A DNA stretch of 64,000 nt, taken from Treponema sp. OMZ 790 (GTDB taxonomy: Bacteria > Spirochaetota > Spirochaetia > Treponematales > Treponemataceae). Below, piece by piece: positions 15,332-24,239 of the stretch. Made by a program: the position numbers and the translations under genes. Positions within the stretch are counted from its first letter, which is position 1; each line of letters begins with the position of its first letter. The notes under the pieces are model-generated. The model made no database searches. It was not told the DNA's origin and was given only the letters and a program-made list of their open reading frames with translations. The stretch covers positions 2,914,001 to 2,978,000 of the forward strand of contig NZ_CP051201.1 of NCBI RefSeq assembly GCF_024181285.1. The letters run 5' to 3'.

Positions 15332-16285
15332 ATGGGAAATTTCTTTACCAAGATAAAAGAAAAATTTTCGGGTATGAACAAAAACTATTCTGAAAATGTT
15401 TTAAATTCATATACCGCTAAATTGGTTCAAGTGCTGCAATCTATTGATAATCATATCGAGTATGAATTGGAACTTGCGAATAATGTAGGCTTAAAGCAGG
15501 ATATATTGGATAAATATGATCCTATAAAATACATCATTGAACTTGATACTCAGATATTGAAGAAAATTAAAAATTCGGAAAAGACCTTTTACGGCTTTTA
15601 TCAAAAAGCAATTTTTTTGGATTTAACCGGATTTAAACATGTAAATGAAAAGATATACAGCGAACTCTTATATAGAATGTTCGAGATGTCGGCAAGGAAC
15701 AAAAATATAGATGTAAATAAATTTATAAGAGAATTTTATGCCTATTGCAATAAGAATTCTTTTGCCTATGCCGGTGAAGAGATTGTCAGTCGGTTAAAAA
15801 AATATCTGCAGCTGGCCGAACCCTATATAATAAAAACAAAATATGAGGAGGGCTCGCAAGAAGATTTTAGAAAAGATTCCGATAAACAAGAAAATAAGGA
15901 CTTCTTTGCCGAAACAAAAGAAGATGCTTACGGCGTTAAATTGATTATAGATTTGTTATTTCAATATAGTATAGAAGATATGAAATCATTAAATAAAGTG
16001 CTAAAAAAAACAGGCTTTTTTCATTTTTTTGTATGGATTATTATTCCTATACTTGCAGCGATTGGTTTAGTTTTCTGGATTGATGGAGTCGCATGTATTA
16101 TAATTATTGCAGGCGTAATAATTGCCATAACCAACTTGATCTTATTTATCTACAGATCGGTAAAAATAAAATATCTTAAAAAATCCATCATAAAGATTGC
16201 AACTGCCGCAAAGATAGGCGAAAATTATATCTATTCTTCTTTAAAAGACCGTTACGGTAAAAAAATAAAAAAACTTTTAAAGTAG
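15332..16285 (+). CDS. Unknown protein with C-terminal transmembrane hairpin
   Basis: Not recognised. The 317-aa product is helical and Lys/Glu-rich for ~225 residues, with amphipathic segments resembling a coiled or helical bundle (ENVLNSYTAKLVQVLQSID, and later VNKFIREFYAYCNKNSF). Two hydrophobic helices near residues 230-275 (FFVWIIIPILAAIGLVFWI, then ACIIIIAGVIIAITNLILFI) are followed by a basic tail, so most of the protein should face the cytosol. It is monocistronic with its own promoter, between the PadR operon and an amidotransferase-like hydrolase. Confidence 0.7.
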   Translation: MGNFFTKIKEKFSGMNKNYSENVLNSYTAKLVQVLQSIDNHIEYELELANNVGLKQDILDKYDPIKYIIELDTQILKKIKNSEKTFYGFYQKAIFLDLTGFKHVNEKIYSELLYRMFEMSARNKNIDVNKFIREFYAYCNKNSFAYAGEEIVSRLKKYLQLAEPYIIKTKYEEGSQEDFRKDSDKQENKDFFAETKEDAYGVKLIIDLLFQYSIEDMKSLNKVLKKTGFFHFFVWIIIPILAAIGLVFWIDGVACIIIIAGVIIAITNLILFIYRSVKIKYLKKSIIKIATAAKIGENYIYSSLKDRYGKKIKKLLK

Positions 16286-16317
16286 CGGTTTTTATTCTAT
16301 AAATTTTTCTCGTTCCA

Positions 16318-16347
16318 TTGACAAAATATAAAAAGAAAGTGTATTAT
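16318..16347 (+). promoter_or_regulatory. Promoter of the gamma-glutamyl hydrolase gene
   Basis: TTGACA (16318-16323), 18 bases, TATTAT (16342-16347), followed by AAGGAGAG eight bases before the ATG at 16385. Confidence 0.6.
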
Positions 16348-16384
16348 GGCTCGGTTTAAATTTAACTAAAAAGGAGAGAACCGT

Positions 16385-17110
16385 ATGAAAAAACCTATTA
16401 TCGGGATAACGGGCAGCTGCCTTTACGAACCTTCTGCCGGACTGTTTTCAGGTTACGAAAGAATGTATACCAATACCGACTACGTTAATGCAGTGCTTGC
16501 TGCGGGCGGAGTTCCGCTAATGCTTCCTATCATCAATGACGAAGAAGCTGTCCGGCAGCAGATCGAAAATCTTTCAGGCATCATAATTATGGGCGGCTAC
16601 GATGTTGAACCCCACTTTTTTAATGAAGAGCCTCTTTCTTGTCTTGGAGAAGTTCTTCCCAAACGGGATATCTACGAACTGAAACTCATTAAAGCCGCTA
16701 AGGCTTTAAAAAAGCCTATTTTTGGAATATGCAGGGGAATGCAGATTTTAAACGTTTCTTTCGGCGGCTCTCTTTATCAGGATCTCTCGCTTATAAAAAG
16801 AGACATTCAAATACAGCATGTACAAAAAGCCCGCCCTCAGGAGCGTACTCACTCTATTAAAACCGAAGCAAATTCGATTATGCAAAAAGTTTTCGGAAAA
16901 GAAGATATGGTCAATTCTTTCCATCACATGGCGGTAAAAGAGCTTGCAAAAGATTTTAAGGTTACGGCTCATGCTCCTGACGGTATAGTTGAAGCCATAG
17001 AATATACGGGAGACGATTTTATAATGGGTGTTCAGTTTCATCCCGAAATGACGGCTGCCGTACATAAACCCTCATTGGACTTGTTTAAAGAATTTATAAA
17101 TCACTGTTAG
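16385..17110 (+). CDS. Class I amidotransferase-like hydrolase (peptidase C26, PuuD-type)
   Basis: A 241-aa protein of the gamma-glutamyl-gamma-aminobutyrate hydrolase family. The nucleophile elbow is FGICRGMQILNV (Cys near residue 118) and the His-Glu pair is QFHPEM near 220; GYDVEPHFF is the conserved family segment before them. In other bacteria the enzyme releases GABA from gamma-glutamyl-GABA in putrescine breakdown; no other putrescine genes are nearby, so the substrate may differ. An amino-acid permease follows 54 bases later and may import or export the related amino acid. Confidence 0.88.
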   Translation: MKKPIIGITGSCLYEPSAGLFSGYERMYTNTDYVNAVLAAGGVPLMLPIINDEEAVRQQIENLSGIIIMGGYDVEPHFFNEEPLSCLGEVLPKRDIYELKLIKAAKALKKPIFGICRGMQILNVSFGGSLYQDLSLIKRDIQIQHVQKARPQERTHSIKTEANSIMQKVFGKEDMVNSFHHMAVKELAKDFKVTAHAPDGIVEAIEYTGDDFIMGVQFHPEMTAAVHKPSLDLFKEFINHC

Positions 17111-17164
17111 TTAATCTCAACTATAGTTAAGCTGTCTATAATATTTCAATCTAAGGAGTTGAAA

Positions 17165-18445
17165 ATGGAAAATAAAGGTAAATTAGGCCTTTTGAGTATT
17201 TGCCTTCTTGGGGTAAATGCTATTGTCGGTACCGGGGTGTTTTTGCTTCCGGGAAAAGCTGCCAAATTGGTAGGCGTGTCTAGTATCGGTATTATTTTAT
17301 TTGATGCCGTTTTAGTTATTTTGATTGCGCTTTGTTTTGCTGAGGCAGGCGGTTTATTTAAAAAGAACGGAGGCCCCTATGTTTATGCCAAAGAGGCCTT
17401 CGGTGAATTTGTCGGTTTTGAAGTCGGATTTATGAAATGGGCAATCATGATTATTGCTTGGGCTGCAATGGCTGTAGGTTTTCCGACTGCTTTGGGAAGT
17501 GTATTCCCTGCGGCGGCAGAGCCTCTTTGGAGAAGTATTATAGCTGTAGCCATTCTTTTATTTTTGGGGCTGATGAATATTGCCGGAGTAAGAATTTCAA
17601 AGATTGTAAACAATGTTATTACAATCGGAAAATTAGTGCCTCTTATCTTCTTTATTCTTTTAGGTATCTTTTTTATTCAAGGTGATAATTTTCAGCCTAT
17701 GCAGTCGGTAGGAGCCTTAACCACAACTTCTTTCGGAGCTGCGGCTCTTTTAATATTTTATCCTTTTACAGGGTTTGAATCCATAGCCGTTGCAGCGGAA
17801 GATATGGATAAGCCTGAAAAAAATGTTCCTCTTGCTATTGTTTTGGTAATAAGCGGAGTTTCGGTTTTTTACATACTTATTCAAGTTGTTGCTATTGGTA
17901 TTTTGGGCGACGGGCTTACAGCAAGTGAGGCACCCATTGCCGATGCTGCTGCCAAGTTTTTAGGTCCCGTTGCAAAAGCGGTTGTTACAACCGGAACCTT
18001 GGTTTCAATAGGAGGAATAAATGTTGCTTCTTCTTTCTTGGCTCCTCGAAGTGCAGTAGCTCTTGCCGATGACGGTTTTTTACCCAAATTCGTAACTAAA
18101 AGAAACAAAAAAGATGTTCCCTACATCGCCGTTATTTTAACGACTGCCTTAACAGCCTTGGTTTGCTTAACCGGCAGCTTTTCAAAATTGGCTGCAATTT
18201 CGGTTGTTTCCCGCTTTGCTCAATACATCCCGACCTGTCTTGCAATTTTGGTATTTAGAAAGCGCGGTATGAAAGGCTCTTTTAGAATTCCGGGAGTTTA
18301 TGTTGTTTCACTTTTGGCGGTAGGTATAAGTCTTTGGCTTTTGTACAATTCCAGCTTAGACAAAATAATATTCGGTTTGGGCGGTCTTGTAGTCGGAGCT
18401 GTTTTCTACGTTATAATGAAACTAACACAGAAAAAAACTAACTAA
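17165..18445 (+). CDS. APC-family amino-acid permease
   Basis: A 426-aa inner-membrane transporter with about twelve hydrophobic helices. The first begins GLLSICLLGVNAIVGTGVFLLPG; the unwound G-(x)-G-(x)-F-(x)-LPG motif of helix 1 is the APC substrate-site signature. A second marker is FYPFTGFESIAVAAEDM in helix 6. The ATG at 17165 is preferred because AAGGAG lies six bases upstream; a TTG two codons earlier overlaps that site. Substrate is not readable from sequence. It follows the PuuD-type hydrolase and ends in a strong terminator. Confidence 0.9.
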   Translation: MENKGKLGLLSICLLGVNAIVGTGVFLLPGKAAKLVGVSSIGIILFDAVLVILIALCFAEAGGLFKKNGGPYVYAKEAFGEFVGFEVGFMKWAIMIIAWAAMAVGFPTALGSVFPAAAEPLWRSIIAVAILLFLGLMNIAGVRISKIVNNVITIGKLVPLIFFILLGIFFIQGDNFQPMQSVGALTTTSFGAAALLIFYPFTGFESIAVAAEDMDKPEKNVPLAIVLVISGVSVFYILIQVVAIGILGDGLTASEAPIADAAAKFLGPVAKAVVTTGTLVSIGGINVASSFLAPRSAVALADDGFLPKFVTKRNKKDVPYIAVILTTALTALVCLTGSFSKLAAISVVSRFAQYIPTCLAILVFRKRGMKGSFRIPGVYVVSLLAVGISLWLLYNSSLDKIIFGLGGLVVGAVFYVIMKLTQKKTN

Positions 18446-18483
18446 ACTTTTTGTCTTAAAAAATATTTTGATATTTTAGTTTA

Positions 18484-18534
18484 AAACCGGCTTGATAATC
18501 GGGGTTTAAAGCTCTGATTTTAGCCGGTTTTTTA
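18484..18534 (+). terminator. Rho-independent terminator after the permease
   Basis: AAACCGGCT (18484-18492) pairs with AGCCGGTTT (18522-18530) around a loop with further internal pairing, followed by TTTATT. Confidence 0.75.
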
Positions 18535-18576
18535 TTAACGTTATTTAAAGAATTCTTTTAAAATCATCTTATTTTA

Positions 18577-18605
18577 TTGACATATGGGGCTTTTCTGCCG
18601 ATAAT
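18577..18605 (+). promoter_or_regulatory. Promoter of the LamG/FN3 surface-protein gene
   Basis: TTGACA (18577-18582), 17 bases, GATAAT (18600-18605), just ahead of the gene at 18617. AAGG lies five bases before the ATG, so the leader is very short. Confidence 0.55.
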
Positions 18606-18616
18606 AGATAAGGACT

Positions 18617-20155
18617 ATGTGTAAATTTAAACTAAATTTGCGAAAACGCTCCCTATTGGGCCTCGTATTTTTTAATATTCTCTTAATATCTGTTTTTTCT
18701 GAAGAAGCAGTGTTAAATTTCGGCGGAAAATTGGGCTGGAACAATCTTTTTTATTCCAACAATGTAGAACAAAGAAACGGAAAATTCGGATTCCAATCTA
18801 TCGGCCTTTCTTCGGCGCCTCAAGGCATTACCGAAACTACGGATATGTATCTTAGTTTTGACTTTAAAGATACTGTTGAAGAAACCGGTGCTTATTCCGT
18901 AGTAAGTTCTTCAATACTTCATATCGAAGCCGATAAGGCAAAATTTGGAGAAGGTGCTGCTTTATGTGATTATAACTCCGGCAAAGAAAGTCTTATATTA
19001 AAACCTGCAAAGGGTGCTTTTTTTTCGGGAGATAAAATATTAAAATCTTTTACAATAGAATTTTGGTTATGCCCTCAAACTACCGAAAGCGGAAGTACTA
19101 TTTTACGCTGGTGGACATCATTAGTTGACGGCCGAAAGACAATGTACCAAAATATTGCGGCGAGTATTTTTAACAATAAACTGGAATGGTCTTTTTTAAA
19201 TATATGGCAGGATAAAAATAACAAGGGAATCGATGTAAGGCTCTCGGGAAAATCAAACATAATTCCCGAAATTTGGAGTCACCATCTTATCACCTATGAC
19301 GAAAATACAGGGCTTTTGGAATACAGAATGAACGGAAAATCCGAAGCCATTGTTTATATGACCGATACCGGAAGAGAAAATAAACATGTCCTATATTCCG
19401 TGCTTGGTTACCCATCCGATGTTTTAATAGCACTGAATTATTCCGGGCTTATAGATGAACTTAAAGTAACAAACTTTTTTACCAAATTCGGAATGCCTTG
19501 GGAAATATCTTCTCTGTTTGAAAAATATCCGCAGGAAGGCGGCCGCATCGAGACAAATATAATCGATACGGGTGGGGATAAGTCTAAACCTCTTTTCTTA
19601 AAAGCTTCATATGAAAGACCTGAGCAAACAGATGCGGAATTTTTTATCAGAGCTGCTGACAGTCCTTTTAATTGGAACGGAACCTATCCTGAATGGAAAA
19701 GCATAAGACCGAATGAAGCCATTAAAAATATTTCTGGCCGGTTTTTTCAGATTGCATGTAATATTTATCCCGATGCAGACGGTTTAAAATCTCCGCTCAT
19801 TCATTCATTTTCTTTAGAATATGAAAAAGACAGCGAGCCCCTTCCGCCGGTAAAAATTATTGCCAGGGCAGGGGATTCATCTGTTGAGCTTTCATGGGCT
19901 CCTTCAATCGATACGGATGTAAAAGGATATTTGATTTATTTTGGAAATAGGAGGGGCGAGTACTTTGATGAGAATTCTCCTATTGATGTAGGAAATGTGA
20001 CAAAGTATAAGATAGAAAATTTACAAAACGGTAAATTATACTTTTTTGCGATAGCCGCTTATGATGAAGATAAGGGCAAACATGCCGGCGATACATCAAA
20101 AGAGGTATGGGCAAGACCTTTGCAAAGTAAAAAGGAAGGAATGAATGTCGAGTAA
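18617..20155 (+). CDS. Secreted LamG-like/fibronectin III protein
   Basis: A 512-aa exported protein. A hydrophobic signal lies at ~residues 12-28 (LLGLVFFNILLISVFS), then a beta-rich body. Residues ~75-290 look like a LamG/concanavalin-like sandwich (FTIEFWLCPQT, EIWSHHLITYDENTGLLEYRMNG, YSGLIDELKVTN). Residues ~400-495 fit a fibronectin type III domain (PPVKIIARAGDSSVELSWAP, then YFFAIAAYDED). Both folds bind carbohydrate or protein ligands; no enzyme site is visible. It overlaps the next gene, a large TPR protein, by 11 bases, so the two are coupled. Confidence 0.75.
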   Translation: MCKFKLNLRKRSLLGLVFFNILLISVFSEEAVLNFGGKLGWNNLFYSNNVEQRNGKFGFQSIGLSSAPQGITETTDMYLSFDFKDTVEETGAYSVVSSSILHIEADKAKFGEGAALCDYNSGKESLILKPAKGAFFSGDKILKSFTIEFWLCPQTTESGSTILRWWTSLVDGRKTMYQNIAASIFNNKLEWSFLNIWQDKNNKGIDVRLSGKSNIIPEIWSHHLITYDENTGLLEYRMNGKSEAIVYMTDTGRENKHVLYSVLGYPSDVLIALNYSGLIDELKVTNFFTKFGMPWEISSLFEKYPQEGGRIETNIIDTGGDKSKPLFLKASYERPEQTDAEFFIRAADSPFNWNGTYPEWKSIRPNEAIKNISGRFFQIACNIYPDADGLKSPLIHSFSLEYEKDSEPLPPVKIIARAGDSSVELSWAPSIDTDVKGYLIYFGNRRGEYFDENSPIDVGNVTKYKIENLQNGKLYFFAIAAYDEDKGKHAGDTSKEVWARPLQSKKEGMNVE

Positions 20156-22883
20156 TTTGAACATTATAATCGAACAAGCTAACTCTGCTATTTTATCCCG
20201 CGATTATGATTTTGCGGAGAAGGTTTTGCTAAATCAACTTAAAAAAGAGAAGAAAACTCCTGATGAATATTATCTTCTAAAAACTACTTTAGGAAAACTC
20301 TACATCCGATCCGGAGATTTAAAAAAAGGCCTGCAGGTTTATAGAGAGTTAAATTCTTTTCATCCCAACAACATTGATATCTTAAATAATATGGGAATAA
20401 TATACCGCCGTCTTAACATGTTTAATGAGTCGGTTGTTATATTGGAAAAAGCAAAGGCTATAGACAATAAAAACGAAACAACTCTTTATAATTTGGGTAA
20501 TACATATAAACAGAAAGGCGATTATAAAAACGCAATTCAATGTTTTACCGATGTACTGGAAATGAAACCGGATGATGCCCTTGCATATAACCACTTAGCC
20601 AGTGTGTATTTTTTATGTAAAGATTATCAAAAAGCCCTTGAAACTTATAAAATAGGTTTAAAAGTAGATCCGAATCATCCTTTTTTAAACTTTAACCTTG
20701 CAGAACTTTATAAGGCAAAAAAGCTTTATAAGGAAGCTGTAAATTCATATCATACTGCGATAAAAACAAAACCCAACTGGATTGAGGCTTTGATAGCGAT
20801 AGCTGATTGTTATGTTGAAATGGACGAGCTGAAAAAAGCGATTGACACATATAAAATTATTATAGAAGCAAATGGTAAGTCCGAAGAGAATTTGACAAAG
20901 CTGGCAAATCTTTATGAAAAAAATCATGAAGACCAAAATGCCGAAGATTTTTATAAAAAAGCTGTCTCTTTAAATGAAAATTTTTTGCCTGCTGTTTTGG
21001 GATATTCCAATATGCTTAAAACCCAAAAAAGATATTTCGATGCCTATAATATTTTGATAAGTAATAAAGATAAACATCCTGATAGTAAGGAGTTGTTATT
21101 AAGCACGGCAGACATCTGTTTGATGGTTGAAGATTATGCAAAGGCGAAGGAGATACTTAATCATTTAAGCAACGAAATCAAAGGGGATAAAGATATTCTT
21201 AAAATGCAGGGTAAACTGTATTCCGTATTGGGGGATACTAAAAGAGCCGAAAATATATTTGAGCACTTACTCCAACTGTCTCCGGGTGAAATAAATATGA
21301 GATCTGAATTGGCCGATCTTTATTTTCATAACGATAAATACAAAGAAGCTGCAAATGAGCTTATAAAATATTTAAATGAAAGGCCGCAAGAAATTGCAGC
21401 ACGGTTAAAATTAGGAAAAGCCTATGAGCAAATGCAAAAGTATGATTTGGCCAAACATGAATACAACAAGATAATAAAAAACGATTCAAAAAATACCGAA
21501 GCCCTTGCAGCAATTGTGCAGTTAAATAAAAAAGAAGGCAATGCGGTAGAAGCGGTAAGACTTGCCAACAAAATTGTGGATATTCAAACGGATAATATCG
21601 ACAGTGATGATATAAACAGTTTATCGGACTCTGTTCAATTATATGAAGATGCTGTCCGCTCTTATGGAGATGACGGCTTATTGAATAAAAATCTTGATAA
21701 GCTGCGCCCTCCCCAAGAAGAATTGGATATCAGTCCTGAAGCGGATTTAAAAGATTTGGGAGATCTAAATTTTGAGGATGATGACGAAATAACGCTCAGC
21801 GAAAGTTTTGAATCTATGCCTGATTTGGAAATGCCTTTTGACGATTTGATAGAGCTGGCTGATGATGAAATTTTTGAACCGGGAGAAGATGAAGATTCTT
21901 TAGAGAGTTTGGTATATGTGGATGCACCGATTGACGACAGTCCCGAAATGAGAGGAGAATATGAGCCTCTCGAATTCGGGCAGCCGGGCTCGAGCAAGGG
22001 GCGTAAAAACGATATGGCCGAGGAAGAATTTCAACTTCAAGATACTTCGGTAAAAGAAGATAACCGATCAAGCGGGCCTCAAATTCCTGCATCTTCTTCA
22101 AATATGCAAAATCAAACGCCTTTAAATGAAAACCTTGGTACATCCCAAAATCAGCCGATGCCTGTGGCTCCAAGCTCATCAGCTCCGGATTACCCGATCG
22201 AAAGCGTACCTGATGCCCCCGTTGAAGCTCCTGTAAGTTTTGATTCTGCCGACAGCGGAATTGACTTAGTAAATGAACCGGAGTTTGAGCCTGAGCATAG
22301 AGCTATGCCTGTGCCCGAAAAATCTTTAGATAAAACACCGCCCATAAGCTCTGAAGCTGCTCCTTACGAAGAAATGAATTTAAGTTCTGAAGATGATTTT
22401 AAGGATGAAATATCTATGAGTCCTTCAGCTTCAACTGCCGATTCACTCAATGAAACGGAAAACGGTATTTCTGAAAATCCTTATGTTGCTGCTTTACCTC
22501 ATAATTTAAAACAATCTCCTTATTTTGAAGAAGAGTTGGATATTATTGAAAGTTGTGAAATCGTCAAGCTCTTTGTCTATTTAAGGGATTTAATGGACAA
22601 TCTTCCTTCCGTAGAATTAAAAGATTTTCTTATCAGTAATGAGCGTATTCAAATGGAATATGTTATAAACAAATTATCGGGAGATGTGGGATTAAAGCGC
22701 AGAATGATTCTTTTAAATGTAAGAGGGGCTTTGAAAAAAACAATAGAGCCTCAATCTTCGACAGATAAAACCTTAAAGGATGTTTTGGGATATCTGCGCA
22801 TAGTTGCATCTCAGTTGCCGGATAAAGGATTCGCTTCTGCCTGCATCGGAAAAATCAATAAGCTGATAGAACAAATCGGATAA
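20145..22883 (+). CDS. Large TPR protein with acidic linker
   Basis: A 912-aa soluble protein. Residues ~1-480 hold about a dozen tetratricopeptide repeats (for example ALAYNHLASVYFLCKDYQKALETY, with the W/L-G-Y-A-F-A-P pattern). Residues ~515-760 are a low-complexity, strongly acidic and Ser/Pro-rich linker, probably disordered. The final ~110 residues form a helical domain (VVKLFVYLRDLMDNLP-like, then LKRRMILLNVRGALKK). No export signal is seen, so a cytosolic scaffold is likely. It is coupled to the preceding LamG/FN3 protein. The pairing suggests a role in envelope assembly, which is inference. Confidence 0.85.
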   Translation: MSSNLNIIIEQANSAILSRDYDFAEKVLLNQLKKEKKTPDEYYLLKTTLGKLYIRSGDLKKGLQVYRELNSFHPNNIDILNNMGIIYRRLNMFNESVVILEKAKAIDNKNETTLYNLGNTYKQKGDYKNAIQCFTDVLEMKPDDALAYNHLASVYFLCKDYQKALETYKIGLKVDPNHPFLNFNLAELYKAKKLYKEAVNSYHTAIKTKPNWIEALIAIADCYVEMDELKKAIDTYKIIIEANGKSEENLTKLANLYEKNHEDQNAEDFYKKAVSLNENFLPAVLGYSNMLKTQKRYFDAYNILISNKDKHPDSKELLLSTADICLMVEDYAKAKEILNHLSNEIKGDKDILKMQGKLYSVLGDTKRAENIFEHLLQLSPGEINMRSELADLYFHNDKYKEAANELIKYLNERPQEIAARLKLGKAYEQMQKYDLAKHEYNKIIKNDSKNTEALAAIVQLNKKEGNAVEAVRLANKIVDIQTDNIDSDDINSLSDSVQLYEDAVRSYGDDGLLNKNLDKLRPPQEELDISPEADLKDLGDLNFEDDDEITLSESFESMPDLEMPFDDLIELADDEIFEPGEDEDSLESLVYVDAPIDDSPEMRGEYEPLEFGQPGSSKGRKNDMAEEEFQLQDTSVKEDNRSSGPQIPASSSNMQNQTPLNENLGTSQNQPMPVAPSSSAPDYPIESVPDAPVEAPVSFDSADSGIDLVNEPEFEPEHRAMPVPEKSLDKTPPISSEAAPYEEMNLSSEDDFKDEISMSPSASTADSLNETENGISENPYVAALPHNLKQSPYFEEELDIIESCEIVKLFVYLRDLMDNLPSVELKDFLISNERIQMEYVINKLSGDVGLKRRMILLNVRGALKKTIEPQSSTDKTLKDVLGYLRIVASQLPDKGFASACIGKINKLIEQIG

Positions 22884-22952
22884 GATTTTACGGGTCTGAT
22901 AACTGGACAAAAGGCAAAATATATATTATTCTTAGCAAATAGGAGTTTAAAT

Positions 22953-23603
22953 ATGGAATTAAATAAATATATAGATCACACCCTTCTTAAACCGACAGCT
23001 TCCGAAAAGGATATAATCAAAATTTGTAACGAAGCAAAGGAATACCATTTTGCTTCCGTGTGTGTAAATCCTTGCAATGTTTCGTTAGTGAGTAAGGAGC
23101 TGAAAGATTCGGATGTAAAGGTGTGCAGCGTTATTTCTTTTCCTTTTGGAACTTCTTCAACAGAGGTAAAAGTAGAAGAAGCTAAAAAAGCAATTGAAGC
23201 CGGGGCGGAAGAAATAGACATGGTTATAAATGTCGGAAAACTTTTGGAAGGAAACTTGGAATATACTCAAAATGAGGTGAACGCCATTACAAAGGCCTGC
23301 CATGACAAAAATGCCCTTCTTAAAGTGATTGTCGAAACCTGCTATCTTGAAGAAAAAAATATCGCAGATATTTGTGCAATTATCGAAAAGGCCGGAGCCG
23401 ATTTTATAAAAACCTCGACAGGCTACGGTTCCCGCGGTGCCTCAGTTGAAGATATAAAACTGTTTAAAAAGTACTTAAAAAAAGATACGAAGATAAAGGC
23501 CTCAGGCGGAGTACGCACCCGCGAAGATGCGGAAACCTACATCGGCTTGGGCTGTTCAAGAATAGGTGCAAGCAGCGGTATCGCAATAGTTACCGGCAAG
23601 TAA
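22953..23603 (+). CDS. deoC: Deoxyribose-phosphate aldolase
   Basis: Splits 2-deoxyribose 5-phosphate to acetaldehyde and glyceraldehyde 3-phosphate in nucleoside salvage. The 216-aa TIM-barrel has the family start YIDHTLLKP, the Schiff-base lysine in DFIKTSTGYG (near residue 151), and the second active-site lysine in KASGGVRT. Length is typical. AGGAG lies nine bases before the ATG. It is a single-gene unit ending in a bidirectional terminator shared with the ferritin gene. Confidence 0.96.
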   Translation: MELNKYIDHTLLKPTASEKDIIKICNEAKEYHFASVCVNPCNVSLVSKELKDSDVKVCSVISFPFGTSSTEVKVEEAKKAIEAGAEEIDMVINVGKLLEGNLEYTQNEVNAITKACHDKNALLKVIVETCYLEEKNIADICAIIEKAGADFIKTSTGYGSRGASVEDIKLFKKYLKKDTKIKASGGVRTREDAETYIGLGCSRIGASSGIAIVTGK

Positions 23604-23645
23604 ATTTTAAAAAGCCGCTTGAAAAAATCTTTAATCTATCAAATA

Positions 23646-23678
23646 AAAAAAACCGGTCTCAAGCGAGCCGGTTTTTTT
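23646..23678. terminator. Bidirectional terminator between deoC and ferritin
   Basis: A-rich arm plus CCGG and CTC (23646-23660) pair with GAG, CCGG and a T-run (23665-23678); symmetric A/T tails let it act on both strands, ending deoC rightward and the ferritin gene leftward. Confidence 0.85.
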
Positions 23679-23691
23679 GTGTTTTTAAAAT

Positions 23692-24174
23692 TTAGGCTCT
23701 TTCGCCTAATTCTTTATCAAGAATCATAAGGCCTGCATTGTTGTCAATATATTTAAACTTATCCAAGATAGCCGTAACGTTGGCTTCTTCTTCAACCTGT
23801 TCATTTATAAACCAAGTTAAAAAGCTTTGAGTTTTATAGTCTTTTTCGGCTAGGGCTAACTCGTAAAGGCTTGTGATTGAAGCGGTTACGAATTTTTCAT
23901 GTTCCAAAACCTTTTTGATTACATCGACGGGTTTTCCGTATTCGGTACTTTGGGCACCGATGGCTCCTAAAACCGGTTTTGCTCCTATTTCAAACAAGTA
24001 TTTGTATATTTTAAGAGCATGTTCCATTTCTTCTTTAGCTTGGCTCTGCATCCAATGGGCAAAACCTAAAAGAGCCTCAGCTTCAAAATGTACAGCCATT
24101 CCCAAATACAAATAAGCCGATTCCATTTCTTTGTTAATTTGTTCGTTTAAAGCCTTTGTAATTTTTTCGTTCAT
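23692..24174 (-). CDS. Bacterial non-haem ferritin
   Basis: A 160-aa iron-storage protein. The start at 24174 (MNEKITKALNEQ) matches ferritin N-termini; an earlier in-frame ATG is 15 codons upstream without a site. Ferroxidase-centre residues are visible in EMESAYLYLGMAVHFE and HWMQSQAKEEMEHALKIYKYL (the E-x-x-H pair) and later WFINEQVEEEAN. It forms 24-subunit shells in the cytosol and protects against iron and peroxide stress. It is monocistronic, with no obvious Fur box recognised upstream. Confidence 0.93.
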   Translation of the reverse strand: MNEKITKALNEQINKEMESAYLYLGMAVHFEAEALLGFAHWMQSQAKEEMEHALKIYKYLFEIGAKPVLGAIGAQSTEYGKPVDVIKKVLEHEKFVTASITSLYELALAEKDYKTQSFLTWFINEQVEEEANVTAILDKFKYIDNNAGLMILDKELGERA

Positions 24175-24239
24175 AATATTTACCGCCTTTTGTTTATATG
24201 CATAAATAAAAGATAACACTATTTTTGTCTACAGTCAAG

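Noticed and set aside
21662..22179. Long minus-strand open frames opposite the TPR-protein linker
   Set aside because: They are antisense to a low-complexity acidic Ser-rich coding region, which produces open complementary frames; no start signals.
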